Shown in pieces: positions 39,967 to 50,620 of a stretch of 64,000 bases of DNA. The first letter of the stretch is position 1. Every line of letters begins with the position of its first letter. The DNA lies in assembly GCA_933822405.4 (NCBI GenBank), contig CAKOGP040002280.1:1-64000 (forward strand), written 5' to 3'. The position numbers and the translations under genes are program-made. Source of the stretch: Cylindrotheca closterium (taxonomy: Eukaryota; Bacillariophyta; Bacillariophyceae; Bacillariales; Bacillariaceae). The notes beneath the pieces were generated by a model. The model saw only the letters and a program-made list of their open reading frames with translations, searched no databases and was not told where the DNA came from.

Positions 39967-40386
39967 ATGGCCGACGCTGAAGAAGGAGGAGATAACCCAG
40001 ATCAAATCACCATCCGAGTCAAGGATCAGGTAAGCCGTCAAAGCAATGCTCATTGAAAATGGGCGCGCAATGCGTCTGGGTGTCATCCTTGTCTTCTGGA
40101 CAAAGATGGCCGTTGCAAGGCATTGTTTCTGCCTTTCACAACATGTATTAACCGGCTATTGCGTTTCGCTTGATAGGCTGGAGAGGAGACATTCTTCAAG
40201 ATCAAAAAGACCACCAAAATGGGAAAAGTCTTTCAAACATATGCGCAACGAAAGGGAATGCAAGTCTCTTCGCTTCGTTTCCTTTTGGATGGGGACCGCA
40301 TCAAGGATGATCAAACTCCAAAGATGTTGGAGATGGAGGATCAAGACCAGATAGACTGTGTTTTGGATCAAGTTGGAGGGTTTTAG
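39967..40386 (+). CDS. SUMO: SUMO (small ubiquitin-like modifier), two exons
   Basis: Exon 1 39967-40029 and exon 2 40177-40386, joined across a 147-nt intron (GTAAGC..ATAG) in phase 0, encode 90 residues. The product starts MADAEEGGDNPDQITIRVKD, continues with AGEETFFKIKKTTKMGKVFQ, SLRFLLDGDRIKDDQTPKML and ends DQIDCVLDQVGGF. These are the standard SUMO fold landmarks (RFLxDGxRI, TPxxLEMEDxDxID, QxGG). After the Gly-Gly needed for conjugation there is only one residue, Phe, so the SUMO protease has to remove a single residue. The N-terminal extension is short. SUMO modifies nuclear proteins through an E1-E2-E3 cascade. The assignment is firm even though neither exon alone gives a long ORF. 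Confidence 0.95.
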
Positions 40387-41331
40387 ATTGATTGATTGAT
40401 TGATTGATTGATGTATTTTGGATCTTTTTTAAATCCAAATTGGAACCACGCTTTCCCACGAAATAGGACTACTAAAGATGCAACAGTTTTATATAACACT
40501 TTATAAACAAAAATATGCAACCAAAAACATGACAAACGATCTCTTTTGTATAAATGCATTGTATTTTAGTCTGAAAATAGAAAAGAGACGAATTACCTGT
40601 TGGAGGCTTTGGTGCGAAATGTGCATTCAAGACCAGTTTCTCTCCATGGAAAAACAAAAAATTGTTTTTCGCCATTTCACAGTAAAGCAGATGAGCAATG
40701 ATGACAATGCTTGTTGGGCTCTTTCCCTAGTTTACTCTTCAAATGCTACACAGCCTGCAATAGCGTATGACAAAAGCTTTCGAAGAACGTCGAATGATGC
40801 CAACGTCCTGTCGTCGTACGGTTCCCCTTTGAATCCGTCCCCTGCTCAATATTCCCCTTTTGTAATCTAACCCCTCCCCAAACGAGATTGATTCAAAGTG
40901 GCCAAAGAGGAAAGTTGAATTGGTAATAGAGCCGTGGTGAAAGAGCTTTTGCATGAACGCACTTTGCCCTATTAGGTACAGCCAGCGCCAATGTTATCAA
41001 ATGACCACGGAGTTTTCAGGTATTGGTATTTTTTTTAATTCGGCTTCTTGATTCTCACTGAGTTTCAGGAAAGATAGCAGCGATAGTATACGCACATGCG
41101 GATGCTCTCGATATATGCATGCGTATGGTTAATTTGTTAGTTTATTATTTTCTTTATTCGATTAGTATATCTTGATTTTAAAAATGTGTGGGCCATCCGA
41201 AACCATCTCCTGTCACTTGTATCATTGTTGTGGTGTCAACAGTTTTCACGTGGCTGGCGAGTATTAGTTCCGACCACCAAAAACTCTTCCTGCCGAGTCT
41301 ATTGCTTCGCTAGCTAGTGCCTTTTATCGGA
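40387..41331. other. Intergenic, 3' of SUMO
   Basis: Starts with an (ATTG)n run at 40387-40412. A 130-residue plus-strand ORF at 40478-40870 begins with ATG but has no recognisable features and AT-rich, 3'-UTR-like context, so it is not annotated. The rest is AT-rich without repeats of note. Confidence 0.55.
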
Positions 41332-41760
41332 CTAGAACATCTCTCCTGTGGTATCAATGCGGAGGGAGTTACCTGACCTCCGATGACTTTTGTTGGACGA
41401 ACGGCGACTAGCCGAGGCATCATTGCTCACGTCCTTTCCCTTTTGCGAATTACCATCGCACTTGCCGTCCTCTGTAGCTTGAGGCAAAGGTGTGTCTTCC
41501 ATGTCTTCGATAAGATTATCTTCGTAATCTCCTTGGCTGGTGACGGAAGAAAAGTCTTCATGGCCACTGGCGTCAATCCCGTGAAAGATCCCATTCTCGT
41601 CAAGGACTCCGTCGCTGTCCAGTACTAGCACGTGTGCTGATTCCTGCACATCGTCATCCCTCGCTGATTTGTTCTTCTTTAAGGGCTTGTACATTTTGGA
41701 TCCAAGACGTCCTATTTGGTGAAGGATGGATTGAGGCTTGGGGGCTTCGTAGTCTGACAT
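41332..41760 (-). CDS. Truncated Trx-fold family member (N-terminal part only), member 4
   Basis: A 142-residue ORF that begins like the other cluster members, with PKPQSILHQIGRLGSKMYKP near the N-terminus, followed by an acidic linker (DYEDNLIEDMEDTPLP) and a basic Ser-rich end (RRSSNKSHRRSGNSLRI). The whole thioredoxin-like domain is missing. The ORF ends cleanly, and the sequence downstream to 40900 does not encode the missing domain in any frame I could recognise. It is either a truncated paralogue or a member that works through the N-terminal motif alone; the former is simpler. Start: first ATG. Confidence 0.6.
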   Translation of the reverse strand: MSDYEAPKPQSILHQIGRLGSKMYKPLKKNKSARDDDVQESAHVLVLDSDGVLDENGIFHGIDASGHEDFSSVTSQGDYEDNLIEDMEDTPLPQATEDGKCDGNSQKGKDVSNDASASRRSSNKSHRRSGNSLRIDTTGEMF

Positions 41761-42436
41761 TGCTAATGTTGGCTGTGTTTTGTGAAAGTCGAAAGATACA
41801 TTATGCCAATTTGGATATCAATAAAAGCAAATGTATTTCCGTGTGGTTGGATATGGCTTTCCAATGAATGACTCAGATTTTCGGGGTTTCTGTGCCCGTA
41901 GTCAAGATTTTTGAAAAGGCTTTTCACTTTTCTGGTGAAAAGCTCGTCCTTCTCCCAAGTTGAATTTCGAAATTGGCTTGTTCAATAAAACAAGGCGAAA
42001 ACCCAATATAAAACATCACGAGACTAACAGTCGCAAGAATCTGTTATTTTGAGATTGCTTTACGTGTTGCCATTTGTGGTCGTGCTGATAGATCGAAAAG
42101 CTTCTCAGCATTATGACTGGAGTCGATCTGCGACTCTAGATTTAACGGGGGTGACCTTCATGAAAAACCTTGAGCCATCATCATAACAAGAGATTGTCAA
42201 CGGGAATGTTGTGAGGACTGAAGGTTCGCAGGCTTTTGGAACGCGGAAGTAGTACCGTTTTCGGCAACATCCATCGTTGTGTTTGCTACTAGGAGCCTTG
42301 GATGGGCAAGTGTGGACCTGTGGGCCTCCTACTGGTCAGTATCAGCTAATGTCATCCTAGAAATGATACTAGATATGGGGTTTGGTGCAGTGCAGCCATT
42401 GTACAAAATCATGTATTATAAATATATGTAGTTTTC
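41761..42436. other. Intergenic
   Basis: About 675 bases between members 4 and 5 of the Trx-fold cluster. No gene or strong repeat seen. Confidence 0.5.
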
Positions 42437-43198
42437 TCAACACGAGTGTACATTCATGCTGGGGAATGCACTGTTGTTGTCTGGCTTTTGCGTCAATATG
42501 CCAGTGTCTGAAATCCACTTCTCGAGTTCCCAGCATCCAGGAGAGATGTCGGATATTCTGTCTACGACAACACCATTTCGGATTGCAACAATTGTTGGTT
42601 GGTCGGGATCAATGCCAAGCTTTGCTGTAAACAGCGGGGTCAGTCTTGAGTTCACTCGACGGCATTGGCAGTTGGATCCAGATTCCATGGTACGAATCAA
42701 AATGGCTTCCTCAATATCGTATGATAGAGACGGTGAATCTTCGGCGTAGAAATGTACAATGAAGGTTTGGTCGCTGCATTCATTGGTCATAAAACACTCA
42801 ATCAGGAACTCGTTTTGGTTCAGAGCAACAAAGAAGTCTTCTTCTTCGTGGTGAGTGCTTTGATCCAGGTTTTCTCCTCCCATTGTCCCTTCTGAGAAAT
42901 CTTCATCGCTGTGGCAAAGACTGCCAAACTCATCGACAGTTTCTGAAGTGAGGGCTGCAGAATGAGAAGATTCTGCAAGAGTTAAGGTAGTTTCCTCTTT
43001 CTTAACGATTTTAGTAGACTTTCGAGTACACTTCTTCTTGATCTTCTTGTCTTTCTTTGAATTCTTGGTGAACGTCTTTGCGCTCTTCTTTCCAAAAGGC
43101 AAAGAGATTGAGGAACTCATACGTCCAATCCGGTGGACGATGGATTGAGGTCTCTTGACCGGTGTCAGGCCTTTGCCGAATGAATTGATGTGATCCAT
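42437..43198 (-). CDS. Thioredoxin-fold family protein, member 5
   Basis: A 253-residue paralogue, closest to member 1. N-terminal motif RPQSIVHRIGRMSSSISLPF at about 17-36 is followed by an unusually Lys-rich stretch (TKNSKKDKKIKKKCTRKSTK), an acidic linker, and the Trx-like domain from ALNQNEFLIECFMTNECSD (about 125) to CWELEKWISDTGIL (about 235). QPTIVAIRNGVVVDRISD and NCQCRRVNSRLTPLFTAKL are conserved; the domain lacks CxxC. The Lys-rich stretch could be a nuclear-localisation or RNA/membrane-contact signal; this is inference. First ATG used. Confidence 0.75.
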   Translation of the reverse strand: MDHINSFGKGLTPVKRPQSIVHRIGRMSSSISLPFGKKSAKTFTKNSKKDKKIKKKCTRKSTKIVKKEETTLTLAESSHSAALTSETVDEFGSLCHSDEDFSEGTMGGENLDQSTHHEEEDFFVALNQNEFLIECFMTNECSDQTFIVHFYAEDSPSLSYDIEEAILIRTMESGSNCQCRRVNSRLTPLFTAKLGIDPDQPTIVAIRNGVVVDRISDISPGCWELEKWISDTGILTQKPDNNSAFPSMNVHSC

Positions 43199-44249
43199 GA
43201 TTTTTTTTTCGTTCTGAGAATTTGTGAGTTGACGAAGAAAAGGTCGCTATTAGGAAAAGCGGAAAAATTGTGAGACTAAAGGACATCGAAACTCCGTTGA
43301 ACTACGTACCGGTACTGGTGCCAAAACAAAAAGCCCCACGAATCTTTGTGCAAACAGCGCGAATTTTGTTAATTGTGAGGATTTGAAAAATATATTGGAG
43401 CAGATTTTTCATCACCCGCAGGAGTAAAAGTCCTTGCCCGACACCAACTACCAACTTCATTCGGAGAACCAGCGTGCTATATCAGGCACATGTCCCCCGC
43501 TTTTGTGCATCGTGCTACTCAGTTTCTATGCAAATCTTCTGATCAAGAGACATTGATATTTGGTCCACCATTCTGTATGATAACAATATCCGAATGAGCA
43601 TCGGCCTTTTGCATTTATTAGCGGCTATTCTTGAAGTACAACATTCAGAAAGAAACGGAGCCACGGTCCTCCCTCGCATACGGGAACGCTGTTGGTGCTG
43701 AGACTAAATCGGACTAGTCTTCGCAAGTCCTGCTATCGTACAGTAATAGTAGGTTGAACTTCAAGAGAGGATATGTTCATTCTCTATCAAGAAATGACCG
43801 TCTGGCAGATGAGCGAGCTTTATTGTCACCATGGTACCATGGTATCTGGTGCTCTCAAAGTCGGTAGTACACGCAATGGCAATAGTCCCAAGAGGAGTAG
43901 CTACTGTAGCCTGCCAGCATCGTCTCTAAAAGCCAGAGCTGGCTGTGGTGGTTCGGTCCAGAAACTTTTCATCGCGAAGTTCTTGGTGCCTCAAAGACGA
44001 AGCTTCTCCACTTCTGACAGAAATTGCTTGAAGAAAGAAAATCCTAAAAACTGGAGTTGCGGATGCAGCGCTACGGTTGTTGAACCTGCCTGCCTGATAC
44101 AACTACAATCGAACCCGTGGTTGATGGTTTTAGACGGATCATGGTAAAATACACGTCTGTACGCCGAAACTCATTCACGGTACCCCCTTGGTACTGTGGA
44201 ATATTAATGTTACAGTCTACAGTAGCTACTAATAGCAACACGCCAGCGT
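43199..44249. other. Intergenic
   Basis: About 1.05 kb. It contains CGTACCGGTACTGG (43305-43318). A 124-residue plus-strand ORF at 43773-44147 has ATG but no recognisable features, and is not annotated. Confidence 0.5.
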
Positions 44250-45035
44250 CTATTCTGTAGATAGGTGCGACAAGGAGAACAGAAGCTCCGAATGATTCAA
44301 AAAATCATTCGCTTCTATCCAATGTTCCACTTCGTCTCGCACGCCCGAGGAGAAGTCTGAGACTCTGTCAATCACGCTTCCGTTTCGAATTGCTACAATG
44401 GTTGGTTGCTCTGGATCAATTCCAAGTTTCATAGTAAATAAGGGTGCCATGCGTGCATTTACTCGTATTAGATGGCAGTTGACCTTCTCGCCCATCACGA
44501 TGCCGGATATGGTCTTCTCTATTTCGTCGGATATTGTGGAATCATCATTGAAGAAATGAACAAAGAAGATAATGTCGCTTTGTTTATTGGAAATGAAGCA
44601 TTCGAAGAGGAATTCGTTCTGATCCATGGTCTCAAACGTTTCGTTTTGGTCTTCACCAGCTACCCAGTCGGATAGACTGCCATGTACTACTTCATCCCCG
44701 GCATCGGAGTCGGTGATGCTTTCCATGTCCAGTCCCAGTGGCAAAGAATCTTTGGAGCTTGCCGTCCCGACTGTATCACCAACACTCAGTGACAAAGAAG
44801 AACCTTTCAAGCTTGTACTATCGTCCTTTAGAGTTAGCGCAGGCAGAGATTTTATCGATCTAAGAGAGGAAGGAACGGAGGTATCTGTGTAGCTCTCCAC
44901 GCTTCCATCAGCGTCCAACAGTTTGGTTGGCCTTCTCTTATGAGACGATGATAATGGCCTGACAACTCTTGATCCAAGACGACTCAGGTGGTGAATGATG
45001 CTCTGGGGCTTCGGTTGTGCTTGGTGACGAGCCAT
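44250..45035 (-). CDS. Thioredoxin-fold family protein, member 6
   Basis: A 261-residue and the most divergent full-length member. The ATG at 45035 is used because the codon opening the frame, three codons upstream, is not ATG. The N-terminal motif is PKPQSIIHHLSRLGSRVVRP (about 9-28); a Ser/Thr/Leu-rich linker follows; the Trx-like domain runs from about 135 to 245: TMDQNEFLFECFISNKQSD, FFVHFFNDDS, NCHLIRVNARMAPLFTMKL, QPTIVAIRNGSVIDRVSD. Here the CxC pair of the other members is reduced to one Cys (NCHLIRV), so that cysteine cluster is not essential to the fold. No CxxC. Confidence 0.72.
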   Translation of the reverse strand: MARHQAQPKPQSIIHHLSRLGSRVVRPLSSSHKRRPTKLLDADGSVESYTDTSVPSSLRSIKSLPALTLKDDSTSLKGSSLSLSVGDTVGTASSKDSLPLGLDMESITDSDAGDEVVHGSLSDWVAGEDQNETFETMDQNEFLFECFISNKQSDIIFFVHFFNDDSTISDEIEKTISGIVMGEKVNCHLIRVNARMAPLFTMKLGIDPEQPTIVAIRNGSVIDRVSDFSSGVRDEVEHWIEANDFLNHSELLFSLSHLSTE

Positions 45036-45964
45036 GAGTGTCAAAATGGTTTGTTCCGATTCCTAAAGCAGAAAATGAGAAGAACGGAAGTTGTGAGACG
45101 GCAAACATCCTCAATAGTCTGCAACTTCCCGTTTGTCACACGAGCCTTTTGTTCCTTACTCGTCTGAATGTAGTTTCAACAATTGACGTAAGCTCGTGTG
45201 GAATAAAAGCAAGAAAGATCTGTGCTTAACAATCGTCCTTTTTATCACGATCAACTAATTGGTTTTTCTGTTTTCGTCCTTCATCCATAAATGTTTCAAA
45301 ACCACAAGCCACCAAGTTTGACGGCCAATCGAACACTCAGAAATCTTGAGTCTCAATAGCGCCACTAAACAACTCTTTCCTCGTTAAATCCCAGTCCCTG
45401 CCAATCAACCACGTCATTTCTGCACCTTCTTCCTAGCGCTATTCCTCACCCGCGATCACCCCATTGTTACGATTCTCTGATACGATTGATTCATTCATTC
45501 CTTCATTCCCACTATCAACGTGGTTTTGCAGCTTGCAGCAAGACAAGTATACCGGTACGGTAGGCAACTTTGAAAGGCATGCTCCGACCAAAGCGCCGTT
45601 AATGTCGACTCAAGCCAGCACGAGCACAAGGGACAAGAAGTAGTAAAGTTAAGAGGCTTAGTAGTTAAGTTGGCAAGTCGCGATCCATGGTGAATTACGT
45701 TTTTATAAAGCATGGTGGCCTACTTTACAGGAATATTGTACCTACTGGTATCCTTCGATATTCTGATCCATGTCTCTGATCAGTTTGAAGTTTTGGTTTC
45801 AATTTCGAATCAAAGGGTACGTCTGTCAGTCATTGCGTTCAGAACAGAGCCCTTCATTTTTTTTCTCCGACAAATCCAATCAATAAATCATCTGTTATTT
45901 TCTTTGTACTATTGCCACATATAAAAAACACCATCAACAAACACCACACAACCCTACATTCACC
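45036..45964. other. Intergenic between divergent genes
   Basis: About 930 bases holding the promoters of Trx-fold member 6 (left) and IPI1/TEX10 (right). Contains ATACCGGTACGGTA at 45549-45562. No gene-like ORF. Confidence 0.55.
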
Positions 45965-48634
45965 ATGTCGTCCAAACGAAAGAGTGGAGGTCAGTCACAA
46001 TCCGACTTCAAACGCCTCAAGGCAAAAGTCGGAAAGCGAGCGCCCAAGGCTGCCAATTTCACCGATACGACTTTCAAGTCAGCTTCCATTCGGATGGCAG
46101 ATCAACATGCCTTGCAACAAATAGGGACGGGTGTTGCGTCGGCTCGAGGAAGATCGATGGTTGATTTGTCACTTCAACTAAGTCATCATGCTGCAGCTGT
46201 CCGCTTGAGCGCCGTTAAAGGATTGGGGGATATTACGCGACATGAATCTACAGCCTCACTTCGGCCACATTTGGCCCTCTTGATACCTTGCTGTGCCAAG
46301 TCGTGGGTAGACGAAGACGACGACACACGGACGGCTGGACTTACAACGTTTGGAGAACTACTACGAAAACAATCGGAGACTTCTATTCGACCATTCATGC
46401 CTCTGATTGTTGCCTACTTGACCTCAGCCCTTCATAGTCTGGATTCAACGATGAGAGTAGATGGTGCCAAAGCTGTCCACTTGGTTTGCTCTGTTCATCC
46501 AAAGCTCCTTCGGCCGCATGTAGCGAAATTGCTGAAACCTTTCATTGGTCTATTGACGGACAGAGGAAAGCTCGCTGCTAAGGCTGAAATCCTACTCGGT
46601 TTAGTATCGTTGATGAAGGTTTCGAAGGTTGATGCCTCCGATCGACAGCTGAAGCGGGCTTCGATAGAGTCTTGTCCTCATTTCACGTTTGTTTCAGGTG
46701 GTCGATCTCGTAATGCAATCGTAGTGGAAGGAAGGTCGATACGGCCACCTGTTGCACCATTGAGTTCAATCCAGGATATTCTTTCTTTGGATCGAAGCCG
46801 AGCCGGCAGGACGGATGGCGAGAACGATGATATGGAAGTGATACAAGAGTTAATGGAAAAAGTCCGAAATATCTTGATGGAGATCTTGGAATCAGAGACT
46901 ATGGAAGTAGCGAAAACCAAGAAATCCCCAAGTCCACAGTCCAAGGAGAAACTAATTTCGTTGGTTTTTCAGGCCATTGGGTTGTTGTGGAAGCGAAAGA
47001 CACGATTCTATGAAGGTCAACCAGACAATGAGCCTCCAGAGAAGTTGCAAAAGCTAGCAGTTCAAGTTTTATCGATTCTGCTAGATATGTTGCCATTGCA
47101 ACGAGGAGACTTCAAGTTTGTGAACGATTCAACGGTCGAATCCTTGAATTCGACCCTTTGCACCACTGTAATGACCATTGGTGCGACAGTACCCGAGAAC
47201 ATTTGTCAAGATTCTGAAGGAAAGCAGCTGAAGTGGAAGTCGCAACTCTCTTCCTTCCTCTTGCCTCATTTGCAACGATACAAATCGGACCAAGACTATC
47301 CTACTTCCGCCTTGAACGTCACTTGTGACTTGTTGCTATCCTCGGTCGATTCTGCCAGCAACTCACTGTACGACCACGGTAGTGCCATGCTGAAGGCAAT
47401 CAACGAGATCTTTTTCCAAGATTCCAATGCAGCGTTAGCGCGCTCTCAAGCTGGGCGCAAGGTGGCTGTCACTGTCTGTGACATTCTCACAAGTTTGAAT
47501 TATCCGAATTTGGCCGATGCACCTCTATTGATGGATATGACGTCTGCGATGTCATCCTTTCTCAACTTTTGGGGTGCTGACTGTGAGTTTGAAACCAATG
47601 TTACATTTGATGCACTGCTCGGAATCGTGCGATCCAATGGCACCGACTCGGAATTGGGCAACACGTTGCGGAACAGAATGGAAGATTTAGTCCTCACGGA
47701 AGAGAAGGGAGAACGACCGGCATTTGAAATTTATACGACTCAGAGTCAGAGCAAGTTCCTCGCGTTGATGGTAATGTTGGAGAAACCCTCGGCTTCCTGT
47801 CTAAAGGGGCTAGCCAAGTTCTGTTCCAAGTCTTCGAATGATACATCGACGGCAGATGCAATTGTTTCGTCCTTACAAGCGATTCGAAGGAGCATTCCAA
47901 TGAAGAACTACATCCAGTTTTTGTTGACAAGCATTGTGATTCCAAAAGCAAAGAGCAAACGAAAGAACCAGTCCAGTGACGAGCCATTTGCCTCCTTCCT
48001 GTCACGCATGGGAACAATGGATTCTGGTGTGCGACGAGTTTCGGTTGCCTTGATTGAATGTGGCTCGAAACGAATTCTACAAATGCTACTTCCATTCTTG
48101 AAAGATCTACTAAAACCAAAGGAGGAACTAGAAGCAGCGGATAGCTACTTGCGATACCGTGCTTCCATTTCACTTTTGGCTTTGATTTTGCTGGATATTC
48201 AAGTAACAACTGGAGAGACCGACGTTCCACCCGAGCTGAATGAACCTCTTGTGAATGCGCTGTTTGCATCAATAGACTTTATATCGGCCTCGAAAAACTC
48301 CATGGGAGGAGCCACCAAGCTGCTGTCTCCGCTTATCGGCGTGTGTCATGCTGAAAAGGTTCTCCTTTTGTCACTTTTTGACCGAATCGTCGACAAGGTC
48401 GCTGACTACAAGACCAAGCAACATCAACTAAAGAACATTGTCCGACTCTTGGTCGATATTTCCAACGATGACCGCATTACAGCCCGACTGGATGGTTTCG
48501 ATCAGCTTCGGGGCAGTGTATTGGCACTCAAGCAAAGTGTACAAAAGAATGGCCTGCAAAAGTTGGAAGGGATTGATCAGCTCCAAGCTCTGGTGGATGT
48601 CCGAACCGGCTACAAGGAGCGACAAAGAGTTTAG
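45965..48634 (+). CDS. IPI1: Pre-rRNA-processing protein IPI1/TEX10
   Basis: An 889-residue HEAT/armadillo-like protein. The N-terminus has the family signature: DFKRLKAKVGKRAPKAANFT, TTFKSASIRMADQHAL, then a conserved helical-repeat region (LSLQLSHHAAAVRLSAVKGL, DDDTRTAGLTTFGELLRKQS, VDGAKAVHLVCSVHPKLLRP). In yeast Ipi1 is part of the Rix1-Ipi1-Ipi3 complex that removes the ITS2 spacer and helps mature the 60S ribosomal subunit; TEX10 is the animal counterpart in the PELP1-TEX10-WDR18 complex. The length agrees with TEX10 (about 930) more than with the shorter yeast Ipi1 (about 330). The C-terminal two-thirds are helical and poorly conserved. Single exon; start is an ATG in CACCATG context. 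Confidence 0.88.
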   Translation: MSSKRKSGGQSQSDFKRLKAKVGKRAPKAANFTDTTFKSASIRMADQHALQQIGTGVASARGRSMVDLSLQLSHHAAAVRLSAVKGLGDITRHESTASLRPHLALLIPCCAKSWVDEDDDTRTAGLTTFGELLRKQSETSIRPFMPLIVAYLTSALHSLDSTMRVDGAKAVHLVCSVHPKLLRPHVAKLLKPFIGLLTDRGKLAAKAEILLGLVSLMKVSKVDASDRQLKRASIESCPHFTFVSGGRSRNAIVVEGRSIRPPVAPLSSIQDILSLDRSRAGRTDGENDDMEVIQELMEKVRNILMEILESETMEVAKTKKSPSPQSKEKLISLVFQAIGLLWKRKTRFYEGQPDNEPPEKLQKLAVQVLSILLDMLPLQRGDFKFVNDSTVESLNSTLCTTVMTIGATVPENICQDSEGKQLKWKSQLSSFLLPHLQRYKSDQDYPTSALNVTCDLLLSSVDSASNSLYDHGSAMLKAINEIFFQDSNAALARSQAGRKVAVTVCDILTSLNYPNLADAPLLMDMTSAMSSFLNFWGADCEFETNVTFDALLGIVRSNGTDSELGNTLRNRMEDLVLTEEKGERPAFEIYTTQSQSKFLALMVMLEKPSASCLKGLAKFCSKSSNDTSTADAIVSSLQAIRRSIPMKNYIQFLLTSIVIPKAKSKRKNQSSDEPFASFLSRMGTMDSGVRRVSVALIECGSKRILQMLLPFLKDLLKPKEELEAADSYLRYRASISLLALILLDIQVTTGETDVPPELNEPLVNALFASIDFISASKNSMGGATKLLSPLIGVCHAEKVLLLSLFDRIVDKVADYKTKQHQLKNIVRLLVDISNDDRITARLDGFDQLRGSVLALKQSVQKNGLQKLEGIDQLQALVDVRTGYKERQRV

Positions 48635-48873
48635 CATCATCTGGTTCACCGTTTTACCGGCGAAGACGTTCTGAGCGACTCAGATTTATTTCTACCTCTA
48701 GTATATAAAATGGAGTTTCACAATAAAGGGTCGGAGGGAAATATTTGAATTGTTTTCCGTACGGACGTCGGACAGTCATGCGGCTCACACAAAATAATAA
48801 AACACAAAACTCCTTATCATCATTGGAAACAATCTCAATGAAACATCAAGAAACAAACAGAAAGCAATCCATC

Positions 48874-50620
48874 ATGTCGCCTGTCAAGCGCAAAGCCACT
48901 GTAACTTCAAGAGACTCTAAACGTCCCAAGAACGGGGACGTGCAGAAGGAAGCTGTAGCTGTCGCAAAGACTCTGTTTGGTATCACGGATATTGTGTCCC
49001 AGCTATTTTCGTTCTTGGATACGAGATCCTTGCTCAAGTTTTCCTGTTTGAACAAAGAGTTCATGTCATTGCTCACGTATCACCATGTTGTCCGGGCTGC
49101 AATGATGCAAGGAGGTTTCGGGGCGCAGTCTCTTGAACGTTTGGTTCGGATACTGGAGTGTTTTGACATTTGGGTGCCTTCGCCTACCAGGCTGCTCCGT
49201 ATTGTTTGTGGAAAGCGTTGCGAGAAGTGCTTTGACTCAACTCGCTATGTATCTGCATCGTTTGGCGTCTTTCTTTGCGACAACTGTATTGTGACTTGCA
49301 CGACGCCTGTGGATCATGGAAACAAGACCATTGTAGCACATAAAAAAGCCCCATTTGTGTGCTATGGCCCGCGAAAAGGTCCATGGGCAAGAAAGAAGTA
49401 TTTCATCAAGAGTCCCATGATGGACCGGAGTGGAGAAGAGGTTGGGCCGCTGATCACCTTTCAAAACATTGCGGAAATGATCGCTGACAACACGCCAGGA
49501 CTTACTCCAGAGGAGAAAGTCATCGACCACATGGTTGAATGCCTACATCGTCGGCCTGATATGATGGATGGAGAGAAGGCAATTTTATCAGCAGTCAAAG
49601 AAAACAAAGAAGAGGCCGAAGCACGAAAGGCTGCTGCCCGCGAAAGCAAAGCGAACGGACAGAAGCGATTCGGGGAGGTACGCAAGCAACGAGTAGATAA
49701 GCTGCTCGATCATCTGCATGGTCTTGTGGGAGATGAAGTTGCGTGGAAGTCCAAACTGGATGAGAGAACGTGGGTATCTCAGGTCTGCGAGTGGTACCAC
49801 CGTTATTCCCACGGGTATGACTTCCGTGACGAAATCTTGCAAGGCATCTTCTGAAAGCTCCCAGCAAGGTAACCAGAAAGCGCCTCCGTGAAATTCCCGG
49901 AGAGATCCAAAATGCATTCGATAACCGAGCATTGATGGACCACTATATTCAAAGAATGGTGAATTTTGCAGATCATCCAGAGGCAAGACGCGTCCTCGAT
50001 CACGATTGGATTTTGGACCAGTTTTGGTACAGGTTTCGCAGACTCCACGTCCACCATGTCCTTGGCGAACCATTGAAGAATCCACGTGCATTGAATGAAG
50101 AAGACCTGGTAAGGCTCTGCGTTGAAGTCAAGAAATTGGTCCACAGAAGAGAGGCATGCGACGTGGTTTTGGAAAAGCTTGTCGCGAAACTCGATGGGGT
50201 TCCGTTCAAGGAGGAGCTTGAGCAGAATTCTTGGGGGGCCAACAAGTGGGCTTATTCTTTCAATAAGGCATACATTCACTGTATTTTGGCAGAACCCCTT
50301 CTTGACCCCGCTTTGATTACCAATGAAAAGCTGGATGAGCTGGCAGAAAAAGTCCGATCCCTTCTGGAACGGAAACATGAGGTTCATCGCAAGGTGGAGC
50401 TTTTGGTGCAACCTACCAGAAAGTATGTGGAATGGACGCATCATCTCGATGGTTGGCGCTGGAACAGGGTTAACAACGAAGTTTTCTTTTCTCTTCAGGG
50501 TGTGAGCAACGAAAAAGCTCGTCTACTATTGGAAAAAAAATCGCTGATCTTCTAAATCTCACCGATGCCGCAATCGCTGACTTGTCCAACGAGGTCATTC
50601 AAATCTTTGAACAGAACTAA
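48874..50620 (+). pseudogene. F-box-like protein gene, frameshifted copy 1
   Basis: Paralogue of the intact gene at 52435-54165. The start aligns at MSPVKRKATV (48874); an in-frame ATG lies further upstream at 48838. The first segment, to the stop at 49852-49854, has the F-box-like helices DIVSQLFSFLDTRSLLKFSC, then CGKRCEKCFDSTRYV and FLCDNC, a likely zinc-binding pair, and a charged helix. At the stop about ten bases present in the intact copy are missing, so the frame shifts; the second segment (from about 49855, with REIPGEIQNAFDNRALMDHY) continues to 50555. A run of eight A at 50533-50540 causes a second shift; the third segment ends with AIADLSNEVIQIFEQN and TAA at 50618-50620. The A8 event could be a sequencing error; the ten-base loss less so. 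A truncated 326-residue F-box product remains possible. Confidence 0.8.

Noticed and set aside
40478..40870. A 130-residue plus-strand ORF after the SUMO gene
   Set aside because: ATG start, but AT-rich context, no domain, no relative in the window and position in the probable 3' region of SUMO.
43773..44147. A 124-residue plus-strand ORF in the Trx cluster
   Set aside because: No recognisable feature and unlike any neighbour; chance ORF in a 1-kb intergenic region.
31503..45035. Trx cluster as redox thioredoxins
   Set aside because: No member has a CxxC at the active-site position; the CNCQC cysteines sit elsewhere and are not conserved in member 6.
47694..48272. A 192-residue minus-strand ORF
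   Set aside because: Antisense of IPI1/TEX10; no recognisable features.
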